Part shown: positions 25,774 through 32,913 of the stretch, one piece after another
Numbering within the stretch: the first letter of the stretch is position 1
How the letters are laid out: each line of letters begins with the position of its first letter
Source of the DNA: UBA1765 sp045615885
Lineage (GTDB): Bacteria; Fibrobacterota; Fibrobacteria; Fibrobacterales; Fibrobacteraceae
Reading direction: 5' to 3'
DNA: 64,000 nt
Assembly: GCA_045615885.1 (NCBI GenBank)
Contig: JAZLFR010000032.1
Coordinates: 24,221 to 88,220, forward strand
Position numbers and translations under genes: made by a program
Notes under the pieces: generated by a model
The model's database searches: none
The model's input: only the letters and a program-made list of their open reading frames with translations
What the model was told of the DNA's origin: nothing

Positions 25774-25811
25774 AAGGAAAGGTTCCGTTAACGGAACCTT
25801 TCCTTTTTTTT
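25774..25811 (+). terminator. Very strong terminator after the lipoprotein gene
   Basis: A 32-base perfect palindrome (arms AAGGAAAGGTTCCGTT / AACGGAACCTTTCCTT) flanked by a T run. It blocks readthrough into tolB, which therefore needs its own promoter. Confidence 0.9.
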
Positions 25812-25896
25812 GCGTAAAAACAATGGCTCGTTCGTTGTAAGTTGTTGATTTTCAGCGAGTTATGTGCTTTCTTGAAAGAAATTTTGTATATTTGTG

Positions 25897-27210
25897 ATGA
25901 TGTCTAGATTTTATGTTTTTTTTGCCTTTATTTTAATTGCCTTTAGTGCCTCTTTTGCTTCGATCGACACCATTGCCGTGGATGTCGGTATTTCTGTTTT
26001 CAAGACCATGCCGCTTGGCGTAGTGCCTTTTGAAGAAAAAACGGCCATTGCTTGGGGTGAAAATCGCCCGCACGAAGTTCTTTCCAGCGACGCGAACCTT
26101 TCTGGCCGCTTCGATGTCGTTGCAGCAGACAAGTTCGACCTTGTGAAGTTTAGCCGCGCCCGCGTCAAGTTCTATGTGACCGGCAAGGTTGAAAGTGTTG
26201 ACGAAAATACGATCAAGCTTTCCTGCTTTTTGTACGCAGCCCAGACCAAGCAGCTTGTGCTTGGCGAAAGTTACAAGATTGCTGTTGCCGATGTGCGCGA
26301 AGCAATCCACAAGTTCTTTGATAAAATCGTGATGGAACTCTGGGGCGAGCCGGGCGTTGCAAATACAAAGCTTGCCTGGGTCCGCAAGATCGATGGCGTC
26401 AAGCAGGTAATTTATGCCGACTATGACGGTTACCGCCGTCGCCAGGCCACTAAGGATACGACCATCAGCATGATGCCGGTCTGGGGTCTTGGCAACAGGG
26501 AATTGATTTTTGTGAGCTTCCGCAACGAAAAGCCGCAGCTTCATTCCAAGAACCTTTCCACAAAGCTTGTTCGCCGTCTCTACAAAGAGCACGCCCAGAC
26601 ATTCAGCCCGGCAGTGAACCCGCGCACAGGCGAACTTTTGTTCTCTGTAATTCGCGACGGCAAGACCGACCTTTACCTAGGCGATGCCGAAGGCAGCAAG
26701 AGCCGCCGCATCTCTTACTTGAAGTCTTCGCAGACAAGCCCGGCATGGAGCCCGCGCGCAAGCGAAATCCTCTTTACGAGTGACCGCGGCGGTGGCCCGC
26801 AGATTTATGTGATGGGCAAGGATGGCAGCGACGTGCGCCGAGTGACATTCATGGGCAAGTACAATGAAAAGGCATCTTGGTCACCGACTGGCGATCGCAT
26901 TGCCTATAGCTCCATGGATAACGGCAAGATGAACATTTACACTTGCGCTTTTGACGGCTCCGACATTGTGCAGCTCACTTCTGACGCAGGCAACAACGAA
27001 CATCCGACTTGGTCCCCTGATGGGAACCTGATTGCATTTGCAAGTAATCGTTCCGGAACCTACCAGATTTACATTATGCGTAAGGACGGTTCCAATGTAA
27101 CGCAAATTACAAAGCAGGGTGAAAACACTTCGCCGACCTGGTCATTCTACGACCCGGAAACAGAAATTACAAAGAAACAAAATCAACCCTCTACTAAGGA
27201 AGGTAAATAA
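25897..27210 (+). CDS. tolB: TolB, periplasmic beta-propeller of Tol-Pal
   Basis: Periplasmic partner of Pal and TolA. The product is 437 residues with a signal peptide (FYVFFAFILIAFSASFAS), an N-terminal domain, and a six-bladed propeller. WSP/SPAW words recur: SPAWSPRASEILFTSDR, KASWSPTGDRIAYSS, HPTWSPDGNLIAFASNR. No ribosome-binding site precedes ATG 25897/25900. Instead TATATT ends 4-7 bases before, so a leaderless mRNA is likely. Its stop overlaps the pal start by one base. Confidence 0.9.
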   Translation: MMSRFYVFFAFILIAFSASFASIDTIAVDVGISVFKTMPLGVVPFEEKTAIAWGENRPHEVLSSDANLSGRFDVVAADKFDLVKFSRARVKFYVTGKVESVDENTIKLSCFLYAAQTKQLVLGESYKIAVADVREAIHKFFDKIVMELWGEPGVANTKLAWVRKIDGVKQVIYADYDGYRRRQATKDTTISMMPVWGLGNRELIFVSFRNEKPQLHSKNLSTKLVRRLYKEHAQTFSPAVNPRTGELLFSVIRDGKTDLYLGDAEGSKSRRISYLKSSQTSPAWSPRASEILFTSDRGGGPQIYVMGKDGSDVRRVTFMGKYNEKASWSPTGDRIAYSSMDNGKMNIYTCAFDGSDIVQLTSDAGNNEHPTWSPDGNLIAFASNRSGTYQIYIMRKDGSNVTQITKQGENTSPTWSFYDPETEITKKQNQPSTKEGK

Positions 27211-27815
27211 TGAAAAAGTTGATTCTCGGATTTTGCACAATGGCTCTCCTCGCTGCTTGCTCTGGAGCTCCGGACCCAGAAACAGAACCGGCACAGCCAA
27301 AAAAGAAGAAGACTGCTATTCGTATCGATGAAGACGAAGATGCTGCAGCCCGCGCAAAGGCTGATTCCCTTGCTGCTGCAGAAAAGGCCCGCCTCGAAGC
27401 GGAACGCCTGGAACAGGAACGCCTTGCTGCAGAAAAGCTTGAAGCTGACCGCCAGCGTCTGGAACAGATGATCAACCAGCTCATGGAAGATGATGTCTAC
27501 TTTGACTACGACCGTTCTGAACTTACCGAAAAGGCAAAGGAACTCCTTGCACAGGTCGGTGACTTGCTCAAGGCAGAAGAACGCTTTACCGTTACCATCG
27601 AAGGTCACACCGATGCTCGCGGCACCGAAGACTACAACATGACTCTTGGCGGCAAGCGCGCCATGAAGGTCAAGGAATTCCTTATTGCATACGGCATTGG
27701 CGACGATCGACTTGAAACTGTAAGCTATGGCAAGGAACGCCCGAAGGTTGAAGGCGCAAATGAAGAAGCCTACTCCCAGAACCGTCGAGCAAACTTCCGT
27801 GTAAAGGTGAAATAG
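27210..27815 (+). CDS. pal: Pal, peptidoglycan-associated lipoprotein
   Basis: Outer-membrane lipoprotein that binds peptidoglycan and TolB. The 201-residue product has lipobox LLAAC (about 16), a Lys/Asp-rich spacer, and an Ala/Glu/Leu coiled-coil insert (about 45-90) that typical short Pal proteins lack. An OmpA-like C-terminal domain follows (FDYDRSELTEKAKELL, GHTDARGTEDYNMTLGGKRA) with the DAP-binding Asp and Arg in place. AAGG lies 8 bases before ATG, inside the tolB end. Confidence 0.94.
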   Translation: MKKLILGFCTMALLAACSGAPDPETEPAQPKKKKTAIRIDEDEDAAARAKADSLAAAEKARLEAERLEQERLAAEKLEADRQRLEQMINQLMEDDVYFDYDRSELTEKAKELLAQVGDLLKAEERFTVTIEGHTDARGTEDYNMTLGGKRAMKVKEFLIAYGIGDDRLETVSYGKERPKVEGANEEAYSQNRRANFRVKVK

Positions 27816-27922
27816 GATCTAGGATTTAGGGGCTAGTGGTTAGACGAAAGACGATAGACGAAAGACGAAAGAGGATTGTTAAATTCCAGTGTTTAGGGCA
27901 TAGGGTTCAGGGTCTAGGGTAT
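27814..27922. repeat. Heptamer tracts after pal
   Basis: Eight units in perfect phase from 27814 to 27869: AGGATCT, AGGATTT, AGGGGCT, AGTGGTT, then AGACGAA-type units. After a gap four more follow (27895-27922): AGGGCAT, AGGGTTC, AGGGTCT, AGGGTAT. The words drift from AGGNNNN to AGACGAN without losing period. The first unit overlaps the pal stop codon. Confidence 0.9.
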
Positions 27923-27940
27923 AGAATTGTAATTACAAAT

Positions 27941-27974
27941 TGTCATTGCGAGGACCCTTAGGTCCGTGGCAATC
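27941..27974. repeat. TGTCAT palindromic repeat, copy 3
   Basis: TGTCATTGCGAG ... CGTGGCAATC with a variable loop that is itself a hairpin (GGACC / GGTCC). Compared with copies 1 and 2, paired bases in the arms have changed together (CA to TG, TG to CA). A palindromic AATTGTAATTACAA word lies just before it and recurs at 45088-45105. Confidence 0.75.
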
Positions 27975-28047
27975 TAGAGCAGTCATTAGTGTGCAAGTGC
28001 TAGTGCCGATTGCAACATTTCCTCTAGGCGCATAGCGCCGACCCCAC

Positions 28048-28105
28048 ACCTCAAAGCACCGAAGGTGCGACCTGATTCCCTGACTCCTATAACTTTCAAC
28101 TTTAA
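28048..28105. repeat. ACCTCA-type repeat with GCACC-GAA-GGTGC hairpin, then heptamers
   Basis: ACCTCAA, the hairpin insert (28056-28068), then CCTGATT, CCCTGAC, TCCTATA and two ACTTT-type heptamers. The whole ACCTCAA-hairpin-GACCTGATTCC block recurs inverted at 44990-45020. An AGGCGC/GCGCC hairpin lies just before it (28025-28040). Confidence 0.8.
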
Positions 28106-28115
28106 ATTTGTGCTT

Positions 28116-29156
28116 ATGAAAAAAACTTTAATAGTATTCTCTTTGCTCACAAGCCTGTTTGTGGGCTGCGCGACTACGCAAGATGTGCAGTTCATTAGTG
28201 ACGAAGTTCGCGAAGATTTGAAGATGGATATTCGCAAGACAAATATCCGCTTGGATTCTTTGCGCAAGGCAAACGATTCGTTGAAGACTTTGCTTGCGCA
28301 GCGGGATTCCGTTGCTGCAAAGACTGCTGCCGAAACAAGCCAGATGCTCAACCGCATGAAGGCAGACCTTGCAATTCTTGCAACGCGCACCGCCGATGAG
28401 TCTAGCCGCAACGACAGCCGCCACGAAGAACTTACATACCGTTTGGACATGCTTCTTGGCAAGTCCGACAAGATTCTTGCAAAGAAGGTCGTTGTGAGCG
28501 GTGCTCCTGCGGCTCCGATTTCGCTCGATAGCATTGAAGCGCAGGCGAACCTGCTCCTTGAAAACGAAGCCATGTTCAACACCGCCCGTGCCGACTTTTT
28601 GCGTGGCGAATACAAAATTGCTTTCGACGGTTTCAAGCAGGTCTTTGAACAGGTGAAGACCGGCGAACTTGCTGAAGAATCGCTGTACTGGATGGCGCTC
28701 TGCCTGCAAGAAGCGGAACAGCCAGAAAAGGCAAAGGTTTTGCTCAACCGCCTGGCTACGGAATTCCCAGAAGGCAACAAGACTTGCGTAACGCTCTTTA
28801 AGCTCGCGGGCATTGCCGCCGGCGAAGGCGACACCGAAGCGCAAAAGCAGAACTTGCAGACGCTCCTCGAAAAGAAGCAGTGCATGGAGACGAATGAATT
28901 CATTCAGGCAGCAGAAATGCTCGAAGAAATTCTGAACTCTACATCTGCAGAACCGGCCGCACCTGCTGCAGCCCCTGCCGCAGATCCGGCTCAGCCTGTA
29001 GAGGCGGCTCCTGCCCCAGAAACAGCGGAGTCTGCCCCGACGGCAGTGGAACCTGCCCCGGCTGTGGCCCCGGTCGAAGCCGCTCCAGCACCAGCGCAAG
29101 AAAACGCTTCTGCACAAGAAACTGCAGCACCGGCAGCCGCACCTGCCAAGCAATAA
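28116..29156 (+). CDS. cpoB: CpoB/YbgF-like Tol-Pal accessory lipoprotein
   Basis: In other bacteria CpoB coordinates Tol-Pal constriction with peptidoglycan synthesis. The start at 28116 gives a clean lipoprotein signal (MKKTLIVFSLLTSLFVGC). The 346-residue product has a coiled-coil N-terminal region, TPR-like helices (AEESLYWMALCLQEAEQPEKA) and an Ala/Pro-rich C-terminal tail of about 60 residues not usual for the family. Here a lipobox replaces the usual signal peptide. TAAATT ends 7 bases before ATG and there is no ribosome-binding site. Assignment rests on position after pal plus architecture. Confidence 0.78.
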   Translation: MKKTLIVFSLLTSLFVGCATTQDVQFISDEVREDLKMDIRKTNIRLDSLRKANDSLKTLLAQRDSVAAKTAAETSQMLNRMKADLAILATRTADESSRNDSRHEELTYRLDMLLGKSDKILAKKVVVSGAPAAPISLDSIEAQANLLLENEAMFNTARADFLRGEYKIAFDGFKQVFEQVKTGELAEESLYWMALCLQEAEQPEKAKVLLNRLATEFPEGNKTCVTLFKLAGIAAGEGDTEAQKQNLQTLLEKKQCMETNEFIQAAEMLEEILNSTSAEPAAPAAAPAADPAQPVEAAPAPETAESAPTAVEPAPAVAPVEAAPAPAQENASAQETAAPAAAPAKQ

Positions 29157-29177
29157 GTTTGGATTCCCAAAGTAAAG

Positions 29178-29206
29178 AAGGCTCCCAGTCGGTGGGAGCC
29201 TTTTTC
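29178..29206. terminator. Bidirectional terminator between cpoB and ogt
   Basis: Stem AAGGCTCCCA / TGGGAGCCTT followed by TTT on the right and preceded by A-rich sequence on the left. Serves both convergent genes. Confidence 0.85.
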
Positions 29207-29207
29207 G

Positions 29208-29771
29208 TTATTCCAGATCGGTTAGAAGGTCGGGCGGCACTGCGCCCTCGATTTCAAGTAGCTTGCGTTTTAGCCCAAGGCCGAGCGCATAGCCGGTGAG
29301 CTCGCCCTGCTTGCCGATTACGCGGTGGCAGGGGAGTATTATTTGCAGCGGATTTTTGTGCAGGGCGCCGCCCACGGCGCGCGTGGCGCTTGGCTCGCCA
29401 ATGAATTCGGCGAGCTGCTGGTAAGACCATGTTTTGCCATACGGAATTTTTTGCAGCGCCTCCCAGACTTTTACCTGGAATTCCGTTCCGTAAATCTTGA
29501 TTGGAATGTCGAAAGTCTTGCGACGGCCCGAAAGGTATTCGTTCATCTGCAAAACGACCTTGCGATAAATTACGAGAGCCCGCTTTTCTAGCGGAATCTG
29601 CTGAATGGACCTGCCCTGCGAACATTCCAGTATCTGGCCGTGGCGCACCTCGGTATTGACGCTGTTCTCGAATGTAAGCGCACACAAGACATTACCTTCA
29701 AAGACAAATGTCCAGTCGCCCCAAACATTCTGGTGGTGAACAGTCGTGAATCCTGGTTGCGAAAAATCCAT
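29208..29771 (-). CDS. ogt: Methylated-DNA--protein-cysteine methyltransferase
   Basis: Suicide repair protein that moves O6-alkyl groups from guanine to its own cysteine. The 187-residue product has Cys148 in ILPCHRVIG, the HTH segment YGKTWSYQQLAEFIG and the family words RAVGGALHKNP. It is a single-domain Ogt-type protein without an AraC/Ada part. On the minus strand TAAATT ends 6 bases before ATG with no ribosome-binding site. Confidence 0.93.
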   Translation of the reverse strand: MDFSQPGFTTVHHQNVWGDWTFVFEGNVLCALTFENSVNTEVRHGQILECSQGRSIQQIPLEKRALVIYRKVVLQMNEYLSGRRKTFDIPIKIYGTEFQVKVWEALQKIPYGKTWSYQQLAEFIGEPSATRAVGGALHKNPLQIILPCHRVIGKQGELTGYALGLGLKRKLLEIEGAVPPDLLTDLE

Positions 29772-29798
29772 GACTATAATTTATATATTTTTTTTGAA

Positions 29799-30659
29799 CT
29801 AAAACCTACGAATGACGAGGGTGCTGAAACTTCCTTCAAAAAAAGCATCGGAATTTTCGCTGCTTTCGTAGCGATTCGTTGTTTTTGAACCAAATACAAT
29901 GTTCCACGCCCAGTTGTCGCCGGCATAGCCGAATGCCATTTTGATTACTGTCTCGGGAAGAAATACGTACGATTCCCTGCGTTCGTTGTAGCCAAAGTTA
30001 ACACCCAGCACACCGAATATGTTCATGAAATATTTGGGGTTGTTGAACAGGAATGTGTACGAAGCTCCGAGTTGAGGCCCTGCATAGTCCAGATGCTCCC
30101 ATTCGGCCAAAAAGTCAGTTTCTCCGTCGTTTTTCATGCTAGCTCGTTGAATGTCTGCACCAACAAGCATGCTACCACTTGAAATGTTTTGCTTTCTGTC
30201 CAGATAATATGCCGCACGAGGGGAATGGTTTTCCCCATTTAGAATGTAGAGAATCCTTGAGCCGTAATTGGCAAATTCCAATTCTACTTCGACATTATTT
30301 TTGTTCTCTTCATCATTGTAGGAGAATCTGTTGTAGTATTTGATCCAGGCGTCTATCCAAAAGTTGCCTGGGAAATAACTTGTTGCAAAATCAAAATTTT
30401 TGGAGGCAGAAGAACGATCGTCTTTTGTAAAGGGGAGCGCGTATTGAATGTCAAAGGAAAAATCTCCATAACCAAGGCCAAGGCCTACTTCTACGGGATT
30501 GTTTGTTTGAAGAGTGCCGTCTTTGAAGTCGTAAAAATCCAGGGCAATGTAGTTGAATAAAATCAACCCGCGAACGCTTAACTTTTTGTCAAACTCCGAA
30601 ACAGCCTCTGCAAACAGGGGAATCGTTAAAAGCAGAATCGCAATGACAACGCGTTTCAT
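29799..30659 (-). CDS. DUF4421-like outer-membrane beta-barrel protein
   Basis: Probable outer-membrane protein of unknown role. The 286 residues begin with a signal peptide (MKRVVIAILLLTIPLFAEA). Alternating hydrophobic/polar strands follow, and the C terminus is aromatic (STLVIRRF), as in barrel proteins. Words such as VGLGLGYGDFSFDIQYALPF and LDYAGPQLGASYTFLF recall DUF4421 proteins of Bacteroidota. A second, more divergent member lies at 31689-32792. AGAGG lies 7 bases before ATG. Confidence 0.65.
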   Translation of the reverse strand: MKRVVIAILLLTIPLFAEAVSEFDKKLSVRGLILFNYIALDFYDFKDGTLQTNNPVEVGLGLGYGDFSFDIQYALPFTKDDRSSASKNFDFATSYFPGNFWIDAWIKYYNRFSYNDEENKNNVEVELEFANYGSRILYILNGENHSPRAAYYLDRKQNISSGSMLVGADIQRASMKNDGETDFLAEWEHLDYAGPQLGASYTFLFNNPKYFMNIFGVLGVNFGYNERRESYVFLPETVIKMAFGYAGDNWAWNIVFGSKTTNRYESSENSDAFFEGSFSTLVIRRF

Positions 30660-30730
30660 TTAGTCTTGCCTCTGGCCATGCAAGGCAATTTAGAAAAATG
30701 CCTTGCACGGTGGAATGGCTTTTGCGTGTC

Positions 30731-30985
30731 TTAGTTCTTCTTGAAGAGTGCCTTCAGCCGCTTTACGCCTTCTACGCCAAGTATGGTGAGGCCGCCGTAC
30801 TGGAATGTTTTGGCTAGCCCAAAGAAAACCACCCACAAAACTCCTTTGACTGCGGCATCTATATCCAAAGCCATTTGAGCAAAGGATATTATATAGCACG
30901 GAATGCAGCAGGCTAGAACGATGACGCCTGTCCTGAATGAAAGCTTTTGCAGCGCCGACTTGATTTTACGAAAGAGCTTTTTCAC
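30731..30985 (-). CDS. Small two-helix membrane protein
   Basis: Unrecognised 84-residue protein: basic N terminus (MKKLFRKIKSALQKL), two hydrophobic helices (about 18-38 and 47-66) and a basic tail (KRLKALFKKN). CCIPC gives three cysteines in helix 1. It starts 6 bases after the 56-residue gene's stop and so forms the third gene of the marR operon. Confidence 0.7.
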   Translation of the reverse strand: MKKLFRKIKSALQKLSFRTGVIVLACCIPCYIISFAQMALDIDAAVKGVLWVVFFGLAKTFQYGGLTILGVEGVKRLKALFKKN

Positions 30986-30991
30986 GGGCGC

Positions 30992-31162
30992 TTACTTGAT
31001 GTCGTATTTTTGGCAAAGGGCAATTCTTTCTTCTTCGCTAAGGCTTTTCAGGTACTTCTTGAAACCTGGGCAGAAGTTGATGTGGAATCGCCAAAAGCGG
31101 CCGATGAATGATTTGGGATTCTTGTCGTACTGAGCTCTGATTTTGCAATTTGCGCAACCCAT
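30992..31162 (-). CDS. 56-residue Cys-rich basic small protein
   Basis: A short gene with AGGAG 7 bases before ATG. The product begins MGCANCKIRAQYDKNPKSF (a CxxC at residues 3-6), continues with an aromatic/basic core (GRFWRFHINFCPGFKKYL) and ends SEEERIALCQKYDIK. The four cysteines and one histidine could bind a metal. The composition and strong ribosome-binding site mark it as real. It lies 11 bases after the marR stop and 6 before the next start, which places it in that operon. Function unknown. Confidence 0.8.
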   Translation of the reverse strand: MGCANCKIRAQYDKNPKSFIGRFWRFHINFCPGFKKYLKSLSEEERIALCQKYDIK

Positions 31163-31173
31163 GATGGACTCCT

Positions 31174-31608
31174 TTATTTTAATGCTTTGATCAAATTGTC
31201 GAGAATCGGGGCGACGGAACCCAATTCTTTTAAGTTTACGTGCTTTTTGGACATTTCGCTAACAAGGCAGGACGGAATTTCTGCAGCTTTCTTTTGCAGG
31301 TTCTTGCCCTTGGCTGTGAGGCTGATGATCTTTTGGCGGGCGTCTTCCTTGCCGGGCTTTCGCTTGATGAGGCCAAGGTCTTCCATGCGTTTAAGCAGGG
31401 GAGTGACGGTGTTTGTTTCAAGCAGCAAGCGTTCTGTAATGGTGCTGATGCACACGTTGTCATTTTCCCAAAGAATCATCATCACCAGGTATTGCGGGTA
31501 GGTGATGTTCAACTTTTCTAGCAACGGGCGGTAGGTTTGCGTTACCAGGCGGGAAGCCGTGTAAAGCCTAAAGCAAAGTTGATTGTCCAGTTTAAGTTCT
31601 TCGTACAT
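31174..31608 (-). CDS. MarR-family regulator, OhrR-like
   Basis: 144-residue winged-helix repressor. Cys12 in QLCFRLYTASR sits where OhrR-type peroxide sensors carry their reactive cysteine, and LEKLNITYPQYLVMMILWE is the family's next segment. The recognition helix and wing lie around TNTVTPLLKRMEDLGLIKRKPGKEDARQK. No ohr gene is adjacent; the co-transcribed genes are the 56- and 84-residue small proteins. An operator-like palindrome lies just upstream at 31630-31641. Confidence 0.88.
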   Translation of the reverse strand: MYEELKLDNQLCFRLYTASRLVTQTYRPLLEKLNITYPQYLVMMILWENDNVCISTITERLLLETNTVTPLLKRMEDLGLIKRKPGKEDARQKIISLTAKGKNLQKKAAEIPSCLVSEMSKKHVNLKELGSVAPILDNLIKALK

Positions 31609-31629
31609 GCTGTAAATATATAAAAATAC

Positions 31630-31641
31630 ATCGCGTACGAT
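31630..31641. promoter_or_regulatory. Candidate operator ATCG-CGTA-CGAT
   Basis: A 12-base near-palindrome in the divergent promoter region between marR and the gene at 31689, bordered by AT-rich -10-like words on both sides. A natural place for MarR autoregulation; not proven. Confidence 0.4.
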
Positions 31642-31688
31642 ATAAAATTTACGATGGTATGAAAGCGAAAATAGGAGATTATGGAGAA

Positions 31689-32792
31689 ATGAAAAAAACT
31701 ACATTTGTATATGGAATGATGTCACAAGGATTCAAAACTTTATTGTTAGTGCTGCTTGCTTGCGTTGCCACACATGCGTTCAATCCAGTTGATGTTGCAA
31801 ATCGTATTTTTGACTGGCTGGATAGTTCCGACTGGGCTCGCTGGGATACCACATACGTTACACCGTACAAAACGCATTGGAATGTTGGAATCGGAGGCCT
31901 TCTTTACAATGACGCCTCTACCATGGGTTATGACATTTCTGAAAACGGAGTTGAGCTGAGGACGAATGGTGATTTGAAGTCGGACGCTTCGGCAAAATTG
32001 TCGCTTTCGGTTGGGTATAGGGCTCTTGGACTTTCATATACTTTTGATCTAGATGATGAAGAAGAAAATTTAGCGTTTAGTTATTATGGCGATGTTTTGG
32101 GCGGTGATTTTTTTATGAATCGTTCCGCTTCGCTGCATGGAGATTGTGATGTCGGTATTACTTTAAGTGCTGAAGATGTAACAATTTCTGCAGACTCGTC
32201 TCGTTATATAAGTAAACAGACTACTCGTAAATTGAATATGCTTGCCAGCGCTTATTATGTTTTCAACAATAAGAAATTTTCTTATGGAGCGGCCTTTAGT
32301 CAAAAGAACAAGCAGAAAAGAAGTGCCGGTTCATTTCTTTTGGGTGCAACTTATGCAAGAACTCGAATCAAGGTAACTGACGATTCGTTGCGAGGTATGC
32401 TTGTTGGTATTGACCAAATGGATTTTAGTGAAGTGGCGCTTGGGGTGGGCTATGCGCATAATTTTGTCTTTAACATTAATGAAAATCATCATTTGTTAAA
32501 TTCATTCTTTTTGCTGCCTTCTGTTGCGCTATATAATTGGGCGAATCTTATATCGGTAAATGTAGATGATACAAAAAAATCAACTAGCGTAACTTATTGG
32601 ATTAAGGACGCAGATAGTATAAAAGAATTGCAATTTGTCTGGACTATAAAATATGCGCTCACATATACCTATAAGGATTCATTGTTTTTTGGAATAAGGC
32701 TTTCGTATATGTTGCAGGATATGATAAATGGAGTGCTTTCGTTAGATAGCAGAACCATTGAATCCAATATGTTTGCTGGTTTTAGATTTTAA
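31689..32792 (+). CDS. DUF4421-family outer-membrane protein
   Basis: Probable beta-barrel. The start at 31689 (MKKTTFVYG) gives a signal peptide ending THA; GGAG lies 11 bases upstream. An alternative ATG at 31659 lacks a site. The 367-residue product carries DTTYVTPYKTHWNVGIGG, typical of DUF4421, and KLSLSVGYRALGLSYTFDL. It ends MFAGFRF, an aromatic barrel terminus. Codon use is more AT-rich than the nearby housekeeping genes. It is divergent from the marR operon, and its relative lies beyond that operon at 29799-30659. Confidence 0.72.
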   Translation: MKKTTFVYGMMSQGFKTLLLVLLACVATHAFNPVDVANRIFDWLDSSDWARWDTTYVTPYKTHWNVGIGGLLYNDASTMGYDISENGVELRTNGDLKSDASAKLSLSVGYRALGLSYTFDLDDEEENLAFSYYGDVLGGDFFMNRSASLHGDCDVGITLSAEDVTISADSSRYISKQTTRKLNMLASAYYVFNNKKFSYGAAFSQKNKQKRSAGSFLLGATYARTRIKVTDDSLRGMLVGIDQMDFSEVALGVGYAHNFVFNINENHHLLNSFFLLPSVALYNWANLISVNVDDTKKSTSVTYWIKDADSIKELQFVWTIKYALTYTYKDSLFFGIRLSYMLQDMINGVLSLDSRTIESNMFAGFRF

Positions 32793-32810
32793 GTTTTGCG
32801 AAAACAAAAG

Positions 32811-32839
32811 AAGGGACTCTCTTGCGGAGAGTCCCTTTT
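32811..32839. terminator. Bidirectional terminator
   Basis: Stem AAGGGACTCTC / GAGAGTCCCTT with a short loop and T run, between two convergent genes. Confidence 0.88.
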
Positions 32840-32865
32840 GTCGTTCCCGGCTTGGCCGGGAATCT
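32839..32865. repeat. TGTCRT palindromic repeat, copy 4
   Basis: TGTCG then arms TTCCCGGC / GCCGGGAA around TTG, ending TCT. It shares the TGTCRT...ATC frame with copies 1-3 but has different arms. A further hairpin (GGGAGTGC / GCACTCCC) follows at 32879-32896, so three hairpins stand in a row before the next gene's end. Confidence 0.6.
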
Positions 32866-32913
32866 GCTGCTCGGTTATGGGAGTGCAGGCACTCCCGCAA
32901 CATTTGCCTTGGA

